Assembly (NCBI GenBank): GCA_019075865.1
Contig: JAGXAN010000006.1
Span: 248,001 to 312,000 of the forward strand
Direction of reading: 5' to 3'
Length of the DNA: 64,000 bases
Source of the DNA: Hyphomicrobiales bacterium
Lineage (GTDB): Bacteria; Pseudomonadota; Alphaproteobacteria; Rhizobiales; Beijerinckiaceae
In this document: one piece after another, positions 45,034-55,229 of the stretch
Layout of the letters: each line of letters starts with the position of its first letter
How positions within the stretch are numbered: the stretch's first letter is position 1
The notes under the pieces: generated by a model
The model's input: only the letters and a program-made list of their open reading frames with translations
The model's database searches: none
Told to the model about the DNA's origin: nothing
Made by a program: the position numbers and the translations under genes

Positions 45034-48000
45034 TCAGGCAAAATAATCTTGCAGGGCACGCACTTCCATATCGCCGGCTAAATAGGCCTGTACGCCCTGT
45101 GCTGCCGCAATCGACCCTGCCAATGTGGTATAATAAGGCACTTTGTGCAACAGCGCGGCTCGTCGCAGGGAGCGACTGTCTGCAAGCGCCTGCGCACCCT
45201 CGGTGGTGTTGAAAACCAACTGAATCTCACCATTTTTGATGGCATCGACCACGTGCGGGCGGCCCTCGGAGACTTTGTTTATTTTTTGCGCCAGCACCCC
45301 ATGCTGGGTAAGAAAGCGCAACGTGCCGCCGGTCGCCTTGATTTTGAAGCCCTTGGCGGACAACGCCATGATGGTGGTCAGGATCCGGTCCTTGTCGCCA
45401 TCGCGCATCGAGACAAACACGGTGCCTTCTTTGGGAACGCTCGCCCCTGCCCCCAATTGGCTCTTGGCAAAGGCGATGTCAAACGAGCGGTCAAGCCCCA
45501 TCACCTCGCCGGTCGAGCGCATTTCCGGGCCGAGTACAGTGTCAACACCGGGGAAACGCGCGAATGGGAACACGGATTCCTTCACGCCAACATGGTTTGG
45601 ACGGGCGGGTTTGAGCTGCATTGAGGCAAGCGCCTCACCCGCCATCAAACGCGCTGCGATCTTGGCGATGGGCTGGCCGATGACTTTGGCAACAAATGGC
45701 ACCGTGCGCGAGGCGCGCGGGTTCACCTCCAGCACGAAAATCTCGTCGCCCTTCAAGGCAAACTGGACATTCATCAGTCCGATGACATTCAGCCCCAGGG
45801 CCATTTTGCGGGTCTGCTCTTCCAGTCGCACCAGCATTCCCGGGGAGAGCGAGCGCGGCGGCAGCGAACAGGCACTGTCCCCCGAATGGATACCCGCTTC
45901 CTCAATATGCTCCATAATGCCCGCGATGAAAACATCCTTGCCATCGCACAAGCAGTCCACGTCGACTTCGGTGGCATCGGACAGATAGCGGTCAAACAGC
46001 AACGGGTTCTTGCCCAGAACCGTATTGATCTGCCCGGTCTTGTCGTTGGGATAGCGCGCCTTGATGTCGGAGGGCACAAGGCTTGGCAATGTGCCAAGGA
46101 GATAATCGTCAAACGCCGCCATATCGTGCAAAATCGCCATTGCCCGGCCACCCAGCACATAGGACGGGCGCACCACCAGCGGCAATCCCAGTTCGTTGCA
46201 GATGGTGCGCGCTTGCTCCACCGACCAGGCAATGGCATTTTTGGGTTGCTTCAGGTTGAGCTTGTCGAGCAGGCGCTTGAAGCGGTCGCGGTCTTCGGCC
46301 AGATCAATCGAATCCACCGATGTCCCCAGAATGGGAATGCCGGCCTGCTCCAGACGATGCGCCAGTTTCAGCGGGGTCTGGCCGCCAAACTGGACAATCA
46401 CACCCTTCAGGGTTCCGTTTTCCTGCTCTTTGCGCAGGATAGCCAGCACATCCTCGCCCGTCAGCGGCTCGAAATACAGACGGTCCGACGTATCGTAATC
46501 CGTCGAAACCGTTTCCGGATTGCAATTGACCATGATCGTTTCATAGCCAGCATCGCTGAGCGCAAAGCAGGCGTGGCAGCAGCAATAATCAAATTCAATG
46601 CCCTGCCCGATACGGTTGGGGCCACCGCCAAGAATGACAATCTTCTGCGCGCCGGTCGGGCGCGACTCGCACGCTGGCAAGCCATTAAAGGGCGGCGCGT
46701 AGGTTGAATACATATAGGCGGTAGGGGACGCAAATTCGGCGGCGCAGGTATCAATACGCTTGAACACCGGCACCACGTCCAGCGCCAGCCGCGCGGCTTC
46801 TACCTCGTTCTCCGTCATATTCACAAGCCCGGCCAACCGCAGGTCGGAGAAACCGGCGGCCTTCAGAACCCGGAAGTTTTCCGCGTCCTTGGGCAGGCCA
46901 AGCTTGCGCACCTGACGCTCCAGATCGACAATTTCCTGCAAGCGCTGAATAAACCAGCGGTCTATGCGGCAAGCGTCGTAGATTTCGTTTTCGGTCATGT
47001 CGAGGCGCAAAGCCTGCGCCACCACCAGCAGGCGGTCCGGCGTTGGCCGACCCAGTGCGGCGCGAATGGCGTTTTTGTCATCGCCCAGGCCCAGCCCTTC
47101 GATTTCGATTTCGTCCAGCCCCGAAAGCCCGGTCTCCAGTGAACGCAGCGCTTTTTGCAAGGACTCAGCGAAAGTGCGGCCAATCGCCATCGACTCGCCC
47201 ACCGATTTCATCGCCGTCGTCAGAAGCGGCTCGGCTCCGGGGAATTTCTCGAATGCAAAGCGCGGGATTTTGGTGACGATATAGTCAATGGTCGGCTCAA
47301 AAGAGGCCGGCGTCGCCCCGCCGGTAATGTCATTGGCGATTTCATCGAGCGTATAGCCCACCGCGAGCTTGGCGGCGACCTTGGCAATCGGGAACCCGGT
47401 GGCTTTCGACGCCAGCGCCGACGAGCGCGACACCCGCGGATTCATCTCAATCACGATCATCTTGCCGTTTTCAGGGTTGACCGCAAATTGCACGTTCGAG
47501 CCGCCGGTTTCGACGCCGATCTCCCGCAAAACCGCCAGCGAGGCGTCGCGCATGATCTGATATTCCTTGTCGGTCAAGGTGAGCGCCGGTGCAATGGTAA
47601 TCGAATCGCCGGTATGAACCCCCATCGGGTCAATGTTTTCAATCGAACAGACGATGATGCAATTGTCGTTCTTGTCGCGCACCACCTCCATTTCATATTC
47701 TTTCCAGCCCAGCACACTCTCCTCGACCAGCACTTCACTGGTTGGCGAGGCGTCAATGCCGCGCTCGATAATGTCGATATATTCGGCCTTGTTATAGGCA
47801 ATGCCGCCGCCCGTGCCACCCATGGTGAAGGAGGGACGGATGATCGCCGGCAGGCCGATGTCGTCGAGCACGCCCAAGGCTTCCGCCAGCGACTTGATCT
47901 GGTGCGAGCGCGGCGTTGAAAGGCCAATCTTGGTCATGGCATCGCGGAACAATTCGCGGTCCTCGGCTTTGTCGATCGCCTCGGCCGAAGCACCAATCAT

Positions 48001-48357
48001 TTCGACATCGAATTTTTCCAAAATGCCCATTTTTTTCAAAGACAACGCGCAATTGAGCGCGGTTTGCCCGCCCATGGTTGGCAGCAGCGCAAAGCCGCCG
48101 GGCGCGGCATAGCGTTCCTTTGCGATGATCTTGGCCACCATCTCGGGGGTGATCGGCTCGACATAGGTGCGGTCCGCCATATCCGGATCGGTCATGATCG
48201 TCGCCGGATTGGAATTGACCAGCACGATGCGATAGCCCTCCTCACGCAATGCCTTGCAGGCCTGCGTGCCGGAATAGTCAAACTCACATGCCTGACCAAT
48301 GATAATCGGGCCAGCGCCGATAATGAGAATAGTACCAATGTCGGAACGTCTGGGCAT
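45034..48357 (-). CDS. carB: Carbamoyl-phosphate synthase large subunit
   Basis: A 1107-residue enzyme with two tandem ATP-grasp halves. It makes carbamoyl phosphate from bicarbonate, ATP and ammonia passed from CarA, for pyrimidine and arginine synthesis. [27 protein letters not shown] opens the first half; [26 protein letters not shown] opens the second at about 570. ATP-grasp metal motifs [18 protein letters not shown] and [18 protein letters not shown] are both intact, and a methylglyoxal-synthase-like allosteric domain forms the last 140 residues. AGGATGACAT precedes ATG 48357. carA is not adjacent. Confidence 0.98.
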   Translation of the reverse strand: MPRRSDIGTILIIGAGPIIIGQACEFDYSGTQACKALREEGYRIVLVNSNPATIMTDPDMADRTYVEPITPEMVAKIIAKERYAAPGGFALLPTMGGQTALNCALSLKKMGILEKFDVEMIGASAEAIDKAEDRELFRDAMTKIGLSTPRSHQIKSLAEALGVLDDIGLPAIIRPSFTMGGTGGGIAYNKAEYIDIIERGIDASPTSEVLVEESVLGWKEYEMEVVRDKNDNCIIVCSIENIDPMGVHTGDSITIAPALTLTDKEYQIMRDASLAVLREIGVETGGSNVQFAVNPENGKMIVIEMNPRVSRSSALASKATGFPIAKVAAKLAVGYTLDEIANDITGGATPASFEPTIDYIVTKIPRFAFEKFPGAEPLLTTAMKSVGESMAIGRTFAESLQKALRSLETGLSGLDEIEIEGLGLGDDKNAIRAALGRPTPDRLLVVAQALRLDMTENEIYDACRIDRWFIQRLQEIVDLERQVRKLGLPKDAENFRVLKAAGFSDLRLAGLVNMTENEVEAARLALDVVPVFKRIDTCAAEFASPTAYMYSTYAPPFNGLPACESRPTGAQKIVILGGGPNRIGQGIEFDYCCCHACFALSDAGYETIMVNCNPETVSTDYDTSDRLYFEPLTGEDVLAILRKEQENGTLKGVIVQFGGQTPLKLAHRLEQAGIPILGTSVDSIDLAEDRDRFKRLLDKLNLKQPKNAIAWSVEQARTICNELGLPLVVRPSYVLGGRAMAILHDMAAFDDYLLGTLPSLVPSDIKARYPNDKTGQINTVLGKNPLLFDRYLSDATEVDVDCLCDGKDVFIAGIMEHIEEAGIHSGDSACSLPPRSLSPGMLVRLEEQTRKMALGLNVIGLMNVQFALKGDEIFVLEVNPRASRTVPFVAKVIGQPIAKIAARLMAGEALASMQLKPARPNHVGVKESVFPFARFPGVDTVLGPEMRSTGEVMGLDRSFDIAFAKSQLGAGASVPKEGTVFVSMRDGDKDRILTTIMALSAKGFKIKATGGTLRFLTQHGVLAQKINKVSEGRPHVVDAIKNGEIQLVFNTTEGAQALADSRSLRRAALLHKVPYYTTLAGSIAAAQGVQAYLAGDMEVRALQDYFA

Positions 48358-48559
48358 ATGTCATCCTGCACAAGCGCGCTCAGGGACGCGCTCAAATATG
48401 TTTTGTTTCGAGGAAAATCCCAAGCGCCGTCATCGCCAGCCGATCAGGATTTAGTTCAGGTTTAGCGGAATTGCCCCGACAAGGGAAGGGCTTGGAACCA
48501 CCCGCACGCAATTTGTGGGTAAAGCCAGCGATGAAGGCCCACCCAATCGCGGCACCAGC

Positions 48560-49342
48560 CTATTCGGCCAGCGCAATCGCGCTTACCAACCGCCCGTAAT
48601 CGCCCTCGCCGCGATGTGTCATGCGCCGGTAGGAATAGAAACGGTCCGCATGGCTATAGGTATCCAGCGCCAAATCGGTAAAATGCCCCACGCGCGCCTT
48701 TGCCAGCCGCGCCCCGATGAAGCCCGGCAAATCAAAATGGCTGTGGCCTTCCTTGCCCGATGGCGCAAAAAAGCGTGCATGGCCAGCTTCGGCTTCGACA
48801 AAGCGTGCCATGAATTCAGGCCCAACTTCGTAACTCGTTGCCCCGATCATCGGCCCAAGTACAACATGAATGCGGCTGCGCCGCGCCCCGCATTGCTCCA
48901 TGGCGCTCAATGTCGCCTCCAGCACCCCGTAAAGCGCGCCTTTCCAGCCCGAATGCGCGGCACCGATCACCCGCGCCTGCGCATCTGCAAACAGCAGCAT
49001 GCCGCAATCAGCACCGGTGACGCCGAGCGCGAGGCCGGGCGTCATTGTCACCAGAGCATCGCAACGCGGCCGGGCATCCTCCGCCCAGGGCTTGGCGACA
49101 ATCTGCGCCTCGGCCGAGTGGTGGAGGTAGGGCACAAGAAAGCGCTCGGCCCCAACACCCAACCGGGCGGCCATGCGCCGCCGGTTTTCCTGCACCGCAC
49201 CCGGCTCATCGCGCGAGCCGACGCCGCCATTCAAACTGGCATAGACCCCGCCCGACACGCCGCCCTGCCGCGTGAAAAAACCGTGGCGAATGCCCGGAAA
49301 ATTCAACGGCTCTGCGGTAATCATCGGTAATTCCACGCTCAT
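48560..49342 (-). CDS. pgeF: Peptidoglycan editing factor PgeF
   Basis: A 260-residue member of the DUF152/YfiH family, which hydrolyses misincorporated L-Ser from UDP-MurNAc peptide precursors; relatives show laccase or purine-nucleoside activity. GIRHGFFTRQGGVSGGVYASLN is the N-terminal signature. VTGADCGMLLFAD (Cys) and GAAHSGWKGALYGVL (His) carry two of the zinc ligands, and the first histidine is in YLHHSAEAQIV. Its ATG overlaps the midA stop by 4 bp. Confidence 0.93.
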   Translation of the reverse strand: MSVELPMITAEPLNFPGIRHGFFTRQGGVSGGVYASLNGGVGSRDEPGAVQENRRRMAARLGVGAERFLVPYLHHSAEAQIVAKPWAEDARPRCDALVTMTPGLALGVTGADCGMLLFADAQARVIGAAHSGWKGALYGVLEATLSAMEQCGARRSRIHVVLGPMIGATSYEVGPEFMARFVEAEAGHARFFAPSGKEGHSHFDLPGFIGARLAKARVGHFTDLALDTYSHADRFYSYRRMTHRGEGDYGRLVSAIALAE

Positions 49343-50424
49343 GACAAAGCTCCATTCGAGAAACCGGGCAGCGCCGCGACACCTGGCACCGCAACCGCCA
49401 TCACCTTGAACAATTCGCCCATGCCTTTGCCACCTTCCGTCAACCGTGCCAAGGCCGCCGACAATTGCCCCTGTTGCCGTTCATTGGCGCGTTTTGCCAA
49501 GGCCTGCGCCCGGCTTTCAATGCCAATTTCGCGCAAGAATGCGCCTTGCGTCACCGGCCCGTGCACGATCAGCCCCTGCGCGCGCGCCGCCCGCGCCAGC
49601 GCCGCAAAATCAACATGCGTGGTCAAATCGCACTCCCCCGGATCGGCCAGCGGATTCACATATTGATGCCCCTTTAGCGCCTGCAAGGTCTCGCCAAAGC
49701 CGGTGACGGTATGGCCATAATCAATGATCAGGGCCGCGCCGCCCTGCGCGGCGAGGCGGGCCGCCAGCGCGCTCATAAACTGGTAGCCAGCCGCGCCAAT
49801 TTCCAGCATCTCACCCTCGCTGGCCATATTGGTGATGGCGGCCTCGACCGTTGGCGCAACCGCGAAGATCAAGCGGTCATCCTCCCCCACCATGACGCAG
49901 CATTCGCGCCAGGCCCCGTCCCGCCGCACATAATGGCGCACGGGCAAAGCATCAAAAAACTCATTGGCCAGCACGATCATCGGCCCTGGCGGCACATCAG
50001 TGACGCTCCTGTGCCATTGGACCGGCAGGGCGCTGCCCGCAAGCGTGGCTTGCTGCGCCTGCATCAGGCGTGGGCTGGTTTCCACCAGATGCACGTCAAG
50101 GCTGGAGAAAAACTGCTGCGATATTCGGGCACTGCGCAATACATCCGACATCATCGTGCCCTTGCCGGGCCCCAACTCAACCAGGCGAAGCGGCTGTGGT
50201 TCGCCCAGCAAGTGCCAGGTCTGCGCCGCCCAGAGGCCAATCAATTCGCCAAACATCTGGCTGATTTCAGGGGCGGTGATAAAATCGCCGGCCGCCCCAA
50301 TCGCGTTCTGGCTCATGTAATAGCCAAACTGGGGATGGGCCAGGGCAAGACCCATGTAGCGCTCGACGCTCATCGGCCCTTCCTCGGCGATCATCGCCCG
50401 CAATTGCACTTCCAATGCATTCAT
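49339..50424 (-). CDS. MidA/NDUFAF7-family SAM-dependent methyltransferase
   Basis: A 361-residue protein. MSVERYMGLALAHPQFGYYMSQNAIGAAGDFITAPEISQMFGELIGLW is the family signature. The SAM loop is VELGPGKGTMMSDVLR (about 103-118), and ANEFFDALPVRHYVRRDGAWRE is the conserved acceptor-side motif. The human homologue NDUFAF7 dimethylates an arginine of a complex I subunit; the bacterial target is inferred to be similar. ATGA overlaps join it to lgt upstream and pgeF downstream, the typical rhizobial order. Confidence 0.92.
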   Translation of the reverse strand: MNALEVQLRAMIAEEGPMSVERYMGLALAHPQFGYYMSQNAIGAAGDFITAPEISQMFGELIGLWAAQTWHLLGEPQPLRLVELGPGKGTMMSDVLRSARISQQFFSSLDVHLVETSPRLMQAQQATLAGSALPVQWHRSVTDVPPGPMIVLANEFFDALPVRHYVRRDGAWRECCVMVGEDDRLIFAVAPTVEAAITNMASEGEMLEIGAAGYQFMSALAARLAAQGGAALIIDYGHTVTGFGETLQALKGHQYVNPLADPGECDLTTHVDFAALARAARAQGLIVHGPVTQGAFLREIGIESRAQALAKRANERQQGQLSAALARLTEGGKGMGELFKVMAVAVPGVAALPGFSNGALS

Positions 50425-51239
50425 TGCGCCGCCTTTTTCCGCAAAGCCTGAAAAATAATGGTCAGGCCAATCAAGATCAAAGGCACCGACAGCAGCATCC
50501 CCATGGTGGCACCACCAAACAAAAAGCCCAGTTGCGGGTCCGGTTCGCGAAAAAATTCCGAGAATATACGGGCCGCCCCATAGCCAATACCAAACAGGCC
50601 CGTCACCAGCCCCGGCCGGCGCAGGGCCCCGGCACGAATGGCAAGGCTGAGCACAATAAACAGCACCAAGCCCTCAAGCCCCGCTTCATAAAGCTGGCTT
50701 GGATGGCGCGGAAACGGCCCGGCACCGGGAAACACAATCGCCCACGGCACGTCGGTGGGCCGGCCCCAAAGCTCAGGCCGGATGAAATTGGCAATGCGGC
50801 CCAGAAACAATCCGATAGGCACCGCCGCCGCGCAAATATCGGCAACCTGCCACGCACCAATTTTATAGCGCCTGGCAAAGAAAATAATGCCAAGCGTCGC
50901 CCCGAGCGCCGCGCCATGAAACGCCATGCCACCCTGCCAGAGTTTGAGCATGTCCAGCGGGTGTTCGAGATAAAAATCAAGATTGTAAAATAGAATGTAG
51001 CCGATACGCCCGCCCAGCACGACACCTATCGCGGCATAAACCAGAAGATCATCCAGGCTGAGCACGCTTGGCCGTGCCACCGCGCCCCAAAGCCGGTCCT
51101 GCCGCACCAGCCAGCGTGCATAAGCCCAGCCGAGCAGCAAGCCGACAATATAAGCGAGCGCATACCAGCGGATGGGCAACGGGCCAATATGGACGGCTAC
51201 AGGATCAAAACGAGGATAGGCGATTTCCGCAAATACCAT
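50421..51239 (-). CDS. lgt: Prolipoprotein diacylglyceryl transferase
   Basis: A 272-residue inner-membrane enzyme with about seven helices. ATG 51239 begins MVFAEIAYPRFDPVAVHIGPLPIRWYALAYIVGLLLGW; the open frame to 51407 is not needed. GGRIGYILFYN, the Lgt signature PIGLFLGRIANFIRPELWGRPTDVPW (about 160-185) and HPSQLYEAGLEGLVLF are all present. It moves diacylglycerol from phosphatidylglycerol to the lipobox cysteine of prolipoproteins such as the one at 34.2 kb. First gene of lgt-midA-pgeF. Confidence 0.96.
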   Translation of the reverse strand: MVFAEIAYPRFDPVAVHIGPLPIRWYALAYIVGLLLGWAYARWLVRQDRLWGAVARPSVLSLDDLLVYAAIGVVLGGRIGYILFYNLDFYLEHPLDMLKLWQGGMAFHGAALGATLGIIFFARRYKIGAWQVADICAAAVPIGLFLGRIANFIRPELWGRPTDVPWAIVFPGAGPFPRHPSQLYEAGLEGLVLFIVLSLAIRAGALRRPGLVTGLFGIGYGAARIFSEFFREPDPQLGFLFGGATMGMLLSVPLILIGLTIIFQALRKKAAQ

Positions 51240-51435
51240 GTAAGGCGAATCCCTTGTTGTATGTGCCCTCTTGATGCGGCTTGGCGCGTGGGCCGTCAAG
51301 CAAGCCGCCGAACCAAACACCATGCCGATTGGCCAATCAGCACGCCAATGTGTTTTCTTTGCACAGCCCGCTGGCGCGCCCTTGCGATTTTTTGTCATTG
51401 GCCCCATTTAAGGGTGGGTTTTAAGGAGCCATATT

Positions 51436-51693
51436 ATGCAACAGCCGCGCGGACGTATTTTTGACGATGTATCGAAATTATTCACCGATGCGGCCGGCGT
51501 TGCCTCCGGTGTGCGCCGCGAGGCCGAGACGTTGGTGAAGACCCAGGTCGAACGCCTGCTGTCGACCATGGATGTCGTCACCCGCGAGGAATTTGAAGCA
51601 GTCCGCGACATGGCCGTGATGGTGCGTCAGCAAAACGCCCGTCTCGAAGCGCGCATTGCCGAACTGGAAACCAAACTGGCCGCCCACAACTGA
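51436..51693 (+). CDS. UbiK-like accessory factor (BMFP/YqiC family)
   Basis: An 85-residue coiled-coil protein with AAGGAG ahead of the start codon. RIFDDVSKLFTDAAGVASGVRREAETLVKTQVERLLSTMDVVTREEFEAVRDMAVMVRQQNARLEARIAELETKL has the amphipathic N-terminal helix and C-terminal leucine-heptad coil of the YqiC/BMFP family. UbiK helps assemble the ubiquinone biosynthesis complex, and Brucella BMFP is membrane-fusogenic in vitro. It is divergent from lgt. Confidence 0.9.
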   Translation: MQQPRGRIFDDVSKLFTDAAGVASGVRREAETLVKTQVERLLSTMDVVTREEFEAVRDMAVMVRQQNARLEARIAELETKLAAHN

Positions 51694-51708
51694 GGCTTTA
51701 AGCCCGCC

Positions 51709-52383
51709 CTAGCGGAAACCGCGCTCGCTCAACAATTGGGCGACAGCGGCGCGCAGCATATCTATACCCTCGAAACTGGCTGAAGACGTAAACAGCACGT
51801 TCGGGTTGGCGGCACTGTGTTTGCGCAGGCCCTCGCCAACGCCCTCCAGCATTTTGTTGACATCAGCCGCGCGCACTTCATCGCGTTTGGTCAGCACGAC
51901 CTGATAGGGCATGGCCGCCGCATCGAGGTCGCCCATCATTTCGTGATCGACGGCTTTCAATCCGTGCCGGCCGTCCACCAGCACAAACACCCGCGCCAGA
52001 TTGGCCCGCCCGCGCAGGAATGCCTGCATCAGCCGGGTCCATTCATCGACCTTGCTTTGCGACACTTTCGCATAGCCATAGCCGGGCATGTCCACCAGCC
52101 GCAATTGCACCGGCTCCTCGCCCAGCGCAAAAAAGTTGAGTTGCTGCGTGCGCCCCGGCGTGTTGGAGGTGCGCGCCAGCGTCTTGCGATTGGTGAGCGC
52201 GTTCAGCAGCGAGGATTTGCCGACATTCGAGCGTCCGGCAAAGGCGATTTCGGGAGGCCCCATCGGCGGTAGGCCATCAATCTTGGCAGCCGCCCAGATG
52301 AAATCGCAGGGGAGCGCAAACAGCTTGCGCCCTGGCTCGAAAAATGGCTGTAGCGCCGTGTGCCAGTCCGGCGGCTCGCTCAC
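51709..52383 (-). CDS. yihA: Ribosome biogenesis GTPase YihA/YsxC (EngB)
   Basis: A 224-residue GTPase needed for large ribosomal subunit assembly. P-loop GRSNVGKSS (about 50-58), switch I threonine in SNTPGRTQQLNFF, G3 DMPGYGYA (about 97-104), G4 TKRDE (about 165-169) and G5 TSSASFEG are all canonical. The distinctive EIAFAGRSNVGKSSLLNAL start fits EngB. Its ATG overlaps the yidC stop by 4 bp, making it the last gene of the rpmH operon. Confidence 0.96.
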   Translation of the reverse strand: MSEPPDWHTALQPFFEPGRKLFALPCDFIWAAAKIDGLPPMGPPEIAFAGRSNVGKSSLLNALTNRKTLARTSNTPGRTQQLNFFALGEEPVQLRLVDMPGYGYAKVSQSKVDEWTRLMQAFLRGRANLARVFVLVDGRHGLKAVDHEMMGDLDAAAMPYQVVLTKRDEVRAADVNKMLEGVGEGLRKHSAANPNVLFTSSASFEGIDMLRAAVAQLLSERGFR

Positions 52384-54170
52384 GCATTTTCCTTCTTGCG
52401 GAAAATGCCCGTCAGATTATCCCACAAATGCAGTTTCACACCGGCACTACGCATGATGTAGCTTTGCTGCATCAGCGTCAGCGTATTGTTCCAGGCGTAA
52501 TAAATCACAAGCCCGGCCGGGAAGGTTGCAAAGCTGAAGGTAAAGATCAGCGGCATGTAGGTGAACATCTGCTTTTGCACCGGGTCGGTCGGCTCCGGGT
52601 TCATCTTCATCTGCAGGAACATGGTAAAGCCCATCAACGCCGGCCAAATGCCAAGGTGCAGGAAGCCCCCGACCAATGGCAGATGTGTCGGGTCAAACGG
52701 CAACAGGCCAAACAGGTTGAACAGATTGGTCGGATCGGGCACCGAAAGGTCCTTGATCCAGCCCACAAACGGTGCCTGCCGCATTTCAATGGTGATGAAC
52801 AACACCTTGTAAAGCGAGAAGAACACCGGAATCTGGATCAGCATGGGCAAGCACCCGGCCACCGGATTGATCTTCTCGCGCTTGTAGATCTCCATGGTTT
52901 CCTGCTGCTGCTTCTGGGTATCGCCCGGAAAGCGCTCCTTGATCGCGGCAAGCTGCGGCGCAATGGCCTTCATCTTGGCCATGGAGTGGAAGGATTTGTT
53001 GGCGAGCGGGAAGAACACCGCCTTCAGGATCACCGTCGTCAGCAAAATCGCGATCGCGAAGCTGCCGGTCAGTTTGCTCAGGAAATCCAGCAAGATGAAC
53101 ATCGGCTGCGTGATGAACCAGAACCAGCCCCAATCGATCATCAACCGGAAGTTCTGGATATTGTATTTCTTTTCATACTCTGTGAACAGGTTCGAGACCT
53201 TGGCACCCGCAAACAGCCGCACCTGCGAGTTCTCGGTCGCCCCGGGTGCCAGCGTCACCAGCTTGCTCAGCTCTTCAGCCTTGTAGGTTTTGGCATCGGT
53301 GCCAATCGACTGAAATACGCCGGTGACTTCCGAACCTTGACCCGCGATCAGCGCGCTCGCCCAATATTTGTCGGTAAAGCCGAGCCATCCGCCATCGCCC
53401 TTGGCCGTCTGCGGCGAGGCCTTGGGTTTGTCGATTGCCGCATAGGTGAGTTGTTGCAGGCTATTGTCGCCAATCTTGCCAAGCATACCTTCAAACAACA
53501 CCGAATAGCCGTCGACCTTCGGGGTTCCCACCCGCGTCAGCGAGGCATGCGGAAAAAACAGCGCGGCCTGGCTGCCTTTGTTTTCGACGCTGTCCTTGAT
53601 GGTGAACATATAATTATCGTCGATGCTGATTTCACGATGAAAAATCAGCCCCTGGCCATTGTCGAAGCTCAACGTCACCGGTTTTTGCACGGTGAGTGTC
53701 GTGGCATCGCTCTTCCATACCGAGTCGGGGCCAGGCAGCGCGATCTTCTCGCCGGCTTGCGGCACGTAATCGACATCCGAAAAATAAGCCGACGGCGCAC
53801 CTTCGGGCGAGAACAGCACGACCTTTGGGCTGTCGGGGGCAATCGTCTCCTTATAGGCGCGCAGCACCACGTCATCGAGGCGCGCACCCTTCAGGTTGAT
53901 CGAGCCGGAAACCTTGGGCGTGTCGATCGTCACGCGCTGGCTTGCGGCCAATGCCTGTTCGCGGGTCATGGTCACGGCCCCACCGGTGCCATCGGCCAAT
54001 ACCGGCTTGCCATCGGGCGCTACTACGCCTTTGGCCTGCAAGGCATGGGCGGCGACTTGCGCCAACCGGGCTTTTTCCATTTGCGGGCCTGCATAGAAAT
54101 ATTGCCAGCCAAACATCACCAGCGCGGAAAGGACCATTGCCGTAATCAGGTTTTTATTGTCGCTTTTCAT
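52380..54170 (-). CDS. yidC: Membrane protein insertase YidC
   Basis: A 596-residue Gram-negative-type YidC. The first helix is KNLITAMVLSALVMFGWQYFY, followed by a large periplasmic beta-supersandwich domain (to about 350). The conserved insertase core contains NKSFHSMAKMKAIAPQLAAIKERFPGDTQKQQQETMEIYKREKINPVAGCLPMLIQIPVFFSLYKVLF, and the positively charged groove arginine is expected in the preceding helix. It inserts inner-membrane proteins alone or with SecYEG. It overlaps rnpA and yihA by 4 bp each. Confidence 0.97.
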   Translation of the reverse strand: MKSDNKNLITAMVLSALVMFGWQYFYAGPQMEKARLAQVAAHALQAKGVVAPDGKPVLADGTGGAVTMTREQALAASQRVTIDTPKVSGSINLKGARLDDVVLRAYKETIAPDSPKVVLFSPEGAPSAYFSDVDYVPQAGEKIALPGPDSVWKSDATTLTVQKPVTLSFDNGQGLIFHREISIDDNYMFTIKDSVENKGSQAALFFPHASLTRVGTPKVDGYSVLFEGMLGKIGDNSLQQLTYAAIDKPKASPQTAKGDGGWLGFTDKYWASALIAGQGSEVTGVFQSIGTDAKTYKAEELSKLVTLAPGATENSQVRLFAGAKVSNLFTEYEKKYNIQNFRLMIDWGWFWFITQPMFILLDFLSKLTGSFAIAILLTTVILKAVFFPLANKSFHSMAKMKAIAPQLAAIKERFPGDTQKQQQETMEIYKREKINPVAGCLPMLIQIPVFFSLYKVLFITIEMRQAPFVGWIKDLSVPDPTNLFNLFGLLPFDPTHLPLVGGFLHLGIWPALMGFTMFLQMKMNPEPTDPVQKQMFTYMPLIFTFSFATFPAGLVIYYAWNNTLTLMQQSYIMRSAGVKLHLWDNLTGIFRKKENA

Positions 54171-54691
54171 TGGTTCTCAATCCGCTTCGGATGCTTGGAC
54201 CCGTCATTCACCGCATTGGGCGCTGATGGCAGGCCATGATTTGCCGTCTGGCTGGCATTGACTGTCTGGCTGGAGCGCGATGCACGCCCTGTTTTGCGCA
54301 GGGCCTTTGCCAACTCCTGCTGCAACTGGACGATACTGAGCTTCAAACTCTCGATGCGTCCCACAATCACATAGTCGCTCTGCGCGACAAAGGGAAGCTC
54401 TGGCGCAACCCGCACCGCTTCTTTCAATCGCCGCCGCACCCGGTTACGCACCACGGCACCGCCGACTTTCTTGGTAATCGTGAACCCAATTCTGGGAACA
54501 TCGGCCAAGGACCCTGCCACCTCGGCTGAGCGCTCGCGGCTTTGCAGGCTGAACGGGGCGCAATGCACCCGCGCGCCCTTGCCGACGGCGAGAAAATCCG
54601 CACGCTGCTTCAGGCGTGCCGGCATGCCGCACGGCCAAGGCTCTGCGCATTTCCGGTTATGCACAGACAAAGCCGCTGTGTCACCCTTCAA
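54167..54691 (-). CDS. rnpA: Ribonuclease P protein component
   Basis: The basic protein subunit that helps the RnpB RNA trim tRNA 5' leaders. The conserved core runs from MPARLKQRADFLAVGKGARVH to the RNR box RNRVRRRLKEAVR (about 88-100 of 174) and DYVIVGR. The TTG at 54691 has a strong GGGAG seven bases ahead and is used here. ATG 54625, where family similarity begins, gives 152 residues and has no Shine-Dalgarno. A Ser/Asn-rich tail of about 35 residues is extra to most homologues. It lies between rpmH and yidC in the classical order and overlaps yidC by 4 bp. Confidence 0.92.
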   Translation of the reverse strand: MKGDTAALSVHNRKCAEPWPCGMPARLKQRADFLAVGKGARVHCAPFSLQSRERSAEVAGSLADVPRIGFTITKKVGGAVVRNRVRRRLKEAVRVAPELPFVAQSDYVIVGRIESLKLSIVQLQQELAKALRKTGRASRSSQTVNASQTANHGLPSAPNAVNDGSKHPKRIENQ

Positions 54692-54782
54692 GGCTTGGCT
54701 CCCTCAAGCAGCCGCTGCTGCTGCGTGGCGCGATAAAAAACCTGTCCAGACGCCTGTATTTCGCTTGCGCGAAAACGTCAGC

Positions 54783-54917
54783 TTACGCCGACAGACGCTT
54801 GCGGCCGCGAGCCCGGCGAGCTGCAATCACCTTGCGGCCGCCCACCGTCTCCATACGGGCCCGAAAGCCATGGCGGCGCTTGCGCACGATTTTGCTGGGT
54901 TGAAAAGTCCGCTTCAC
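54783..54917 (-). CDS. rpmH: 50S ribosomal protein L34
   Basis: A 44-residue, highly basic protein starting with GTG 54917. [43 protein letters not shown] is a full-length L34. It opens the rpmH-rnpA-yidC-yihA operon. The unusual GTG start may moderate its translation relative to the rest of the operon. Confidence 0.97.
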   Translation of the reverse strand: MKRTFQPSKIVRKRRHGFRARMETVGGRKVIAARRARGRKRLSA

Positions 54918-55229
54918 GACAAACCACTCCGAATTAGCTGCGGCCTCTGATTGAGGTGCAATTTTGCAAAAAGGGCCAAAAGCGGCCCCATCCTGATTAA
55001 GTTCAATTCCGCACGTTGGCATCGCCTTGCGCCGAACCTGCCTGCATCCGAAGGCACCCGATTAAAGCGCCAGATACAAAACATTATTCGACGCCGACAC
55101 CTGCCGAAATCGCTGCCCTGCTATAAAGTCATCCATGCGCGAAAGTCAATTGCCAATACCGGCCCGGCGTCAGGATTCGCCAATTTCGGCGCGTTTGTAT
55201 AATCTGCCACCATTCCGGGAGCCTGTAAA
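54918..55229. other. 312-bp divergent intergenic region between rpmH and the 55.2-kb gene
   Basis: No gene is seen here. The rpmH side holds a long untranslated leader (about 200 nt from the proposed promoter) with AT-rich stretches. The plus-strand side has a TATAAT at 55198-55203, 26 bp before the start codon of the next gene, with no convincing -35. Confidence 0.5.
55120..55149 (-). promoter_or_regulatory. Probable promoter of the rpmH operon
   Basis: On the minus strand TTGACT (55144-55149) and TATAGC (55120-55125) are separated by 18 bp, a fair sigma-70-type match about 200 bp upstream of rpmH. Confidence 0.4.

Noticed and set aside
52344-54239. Plus-strand ORF of 631 residues
   Set aside because: It is a mirror frame of yidC and the yihA start; its composition is His/Arg/Gln-rich and no motif is present.
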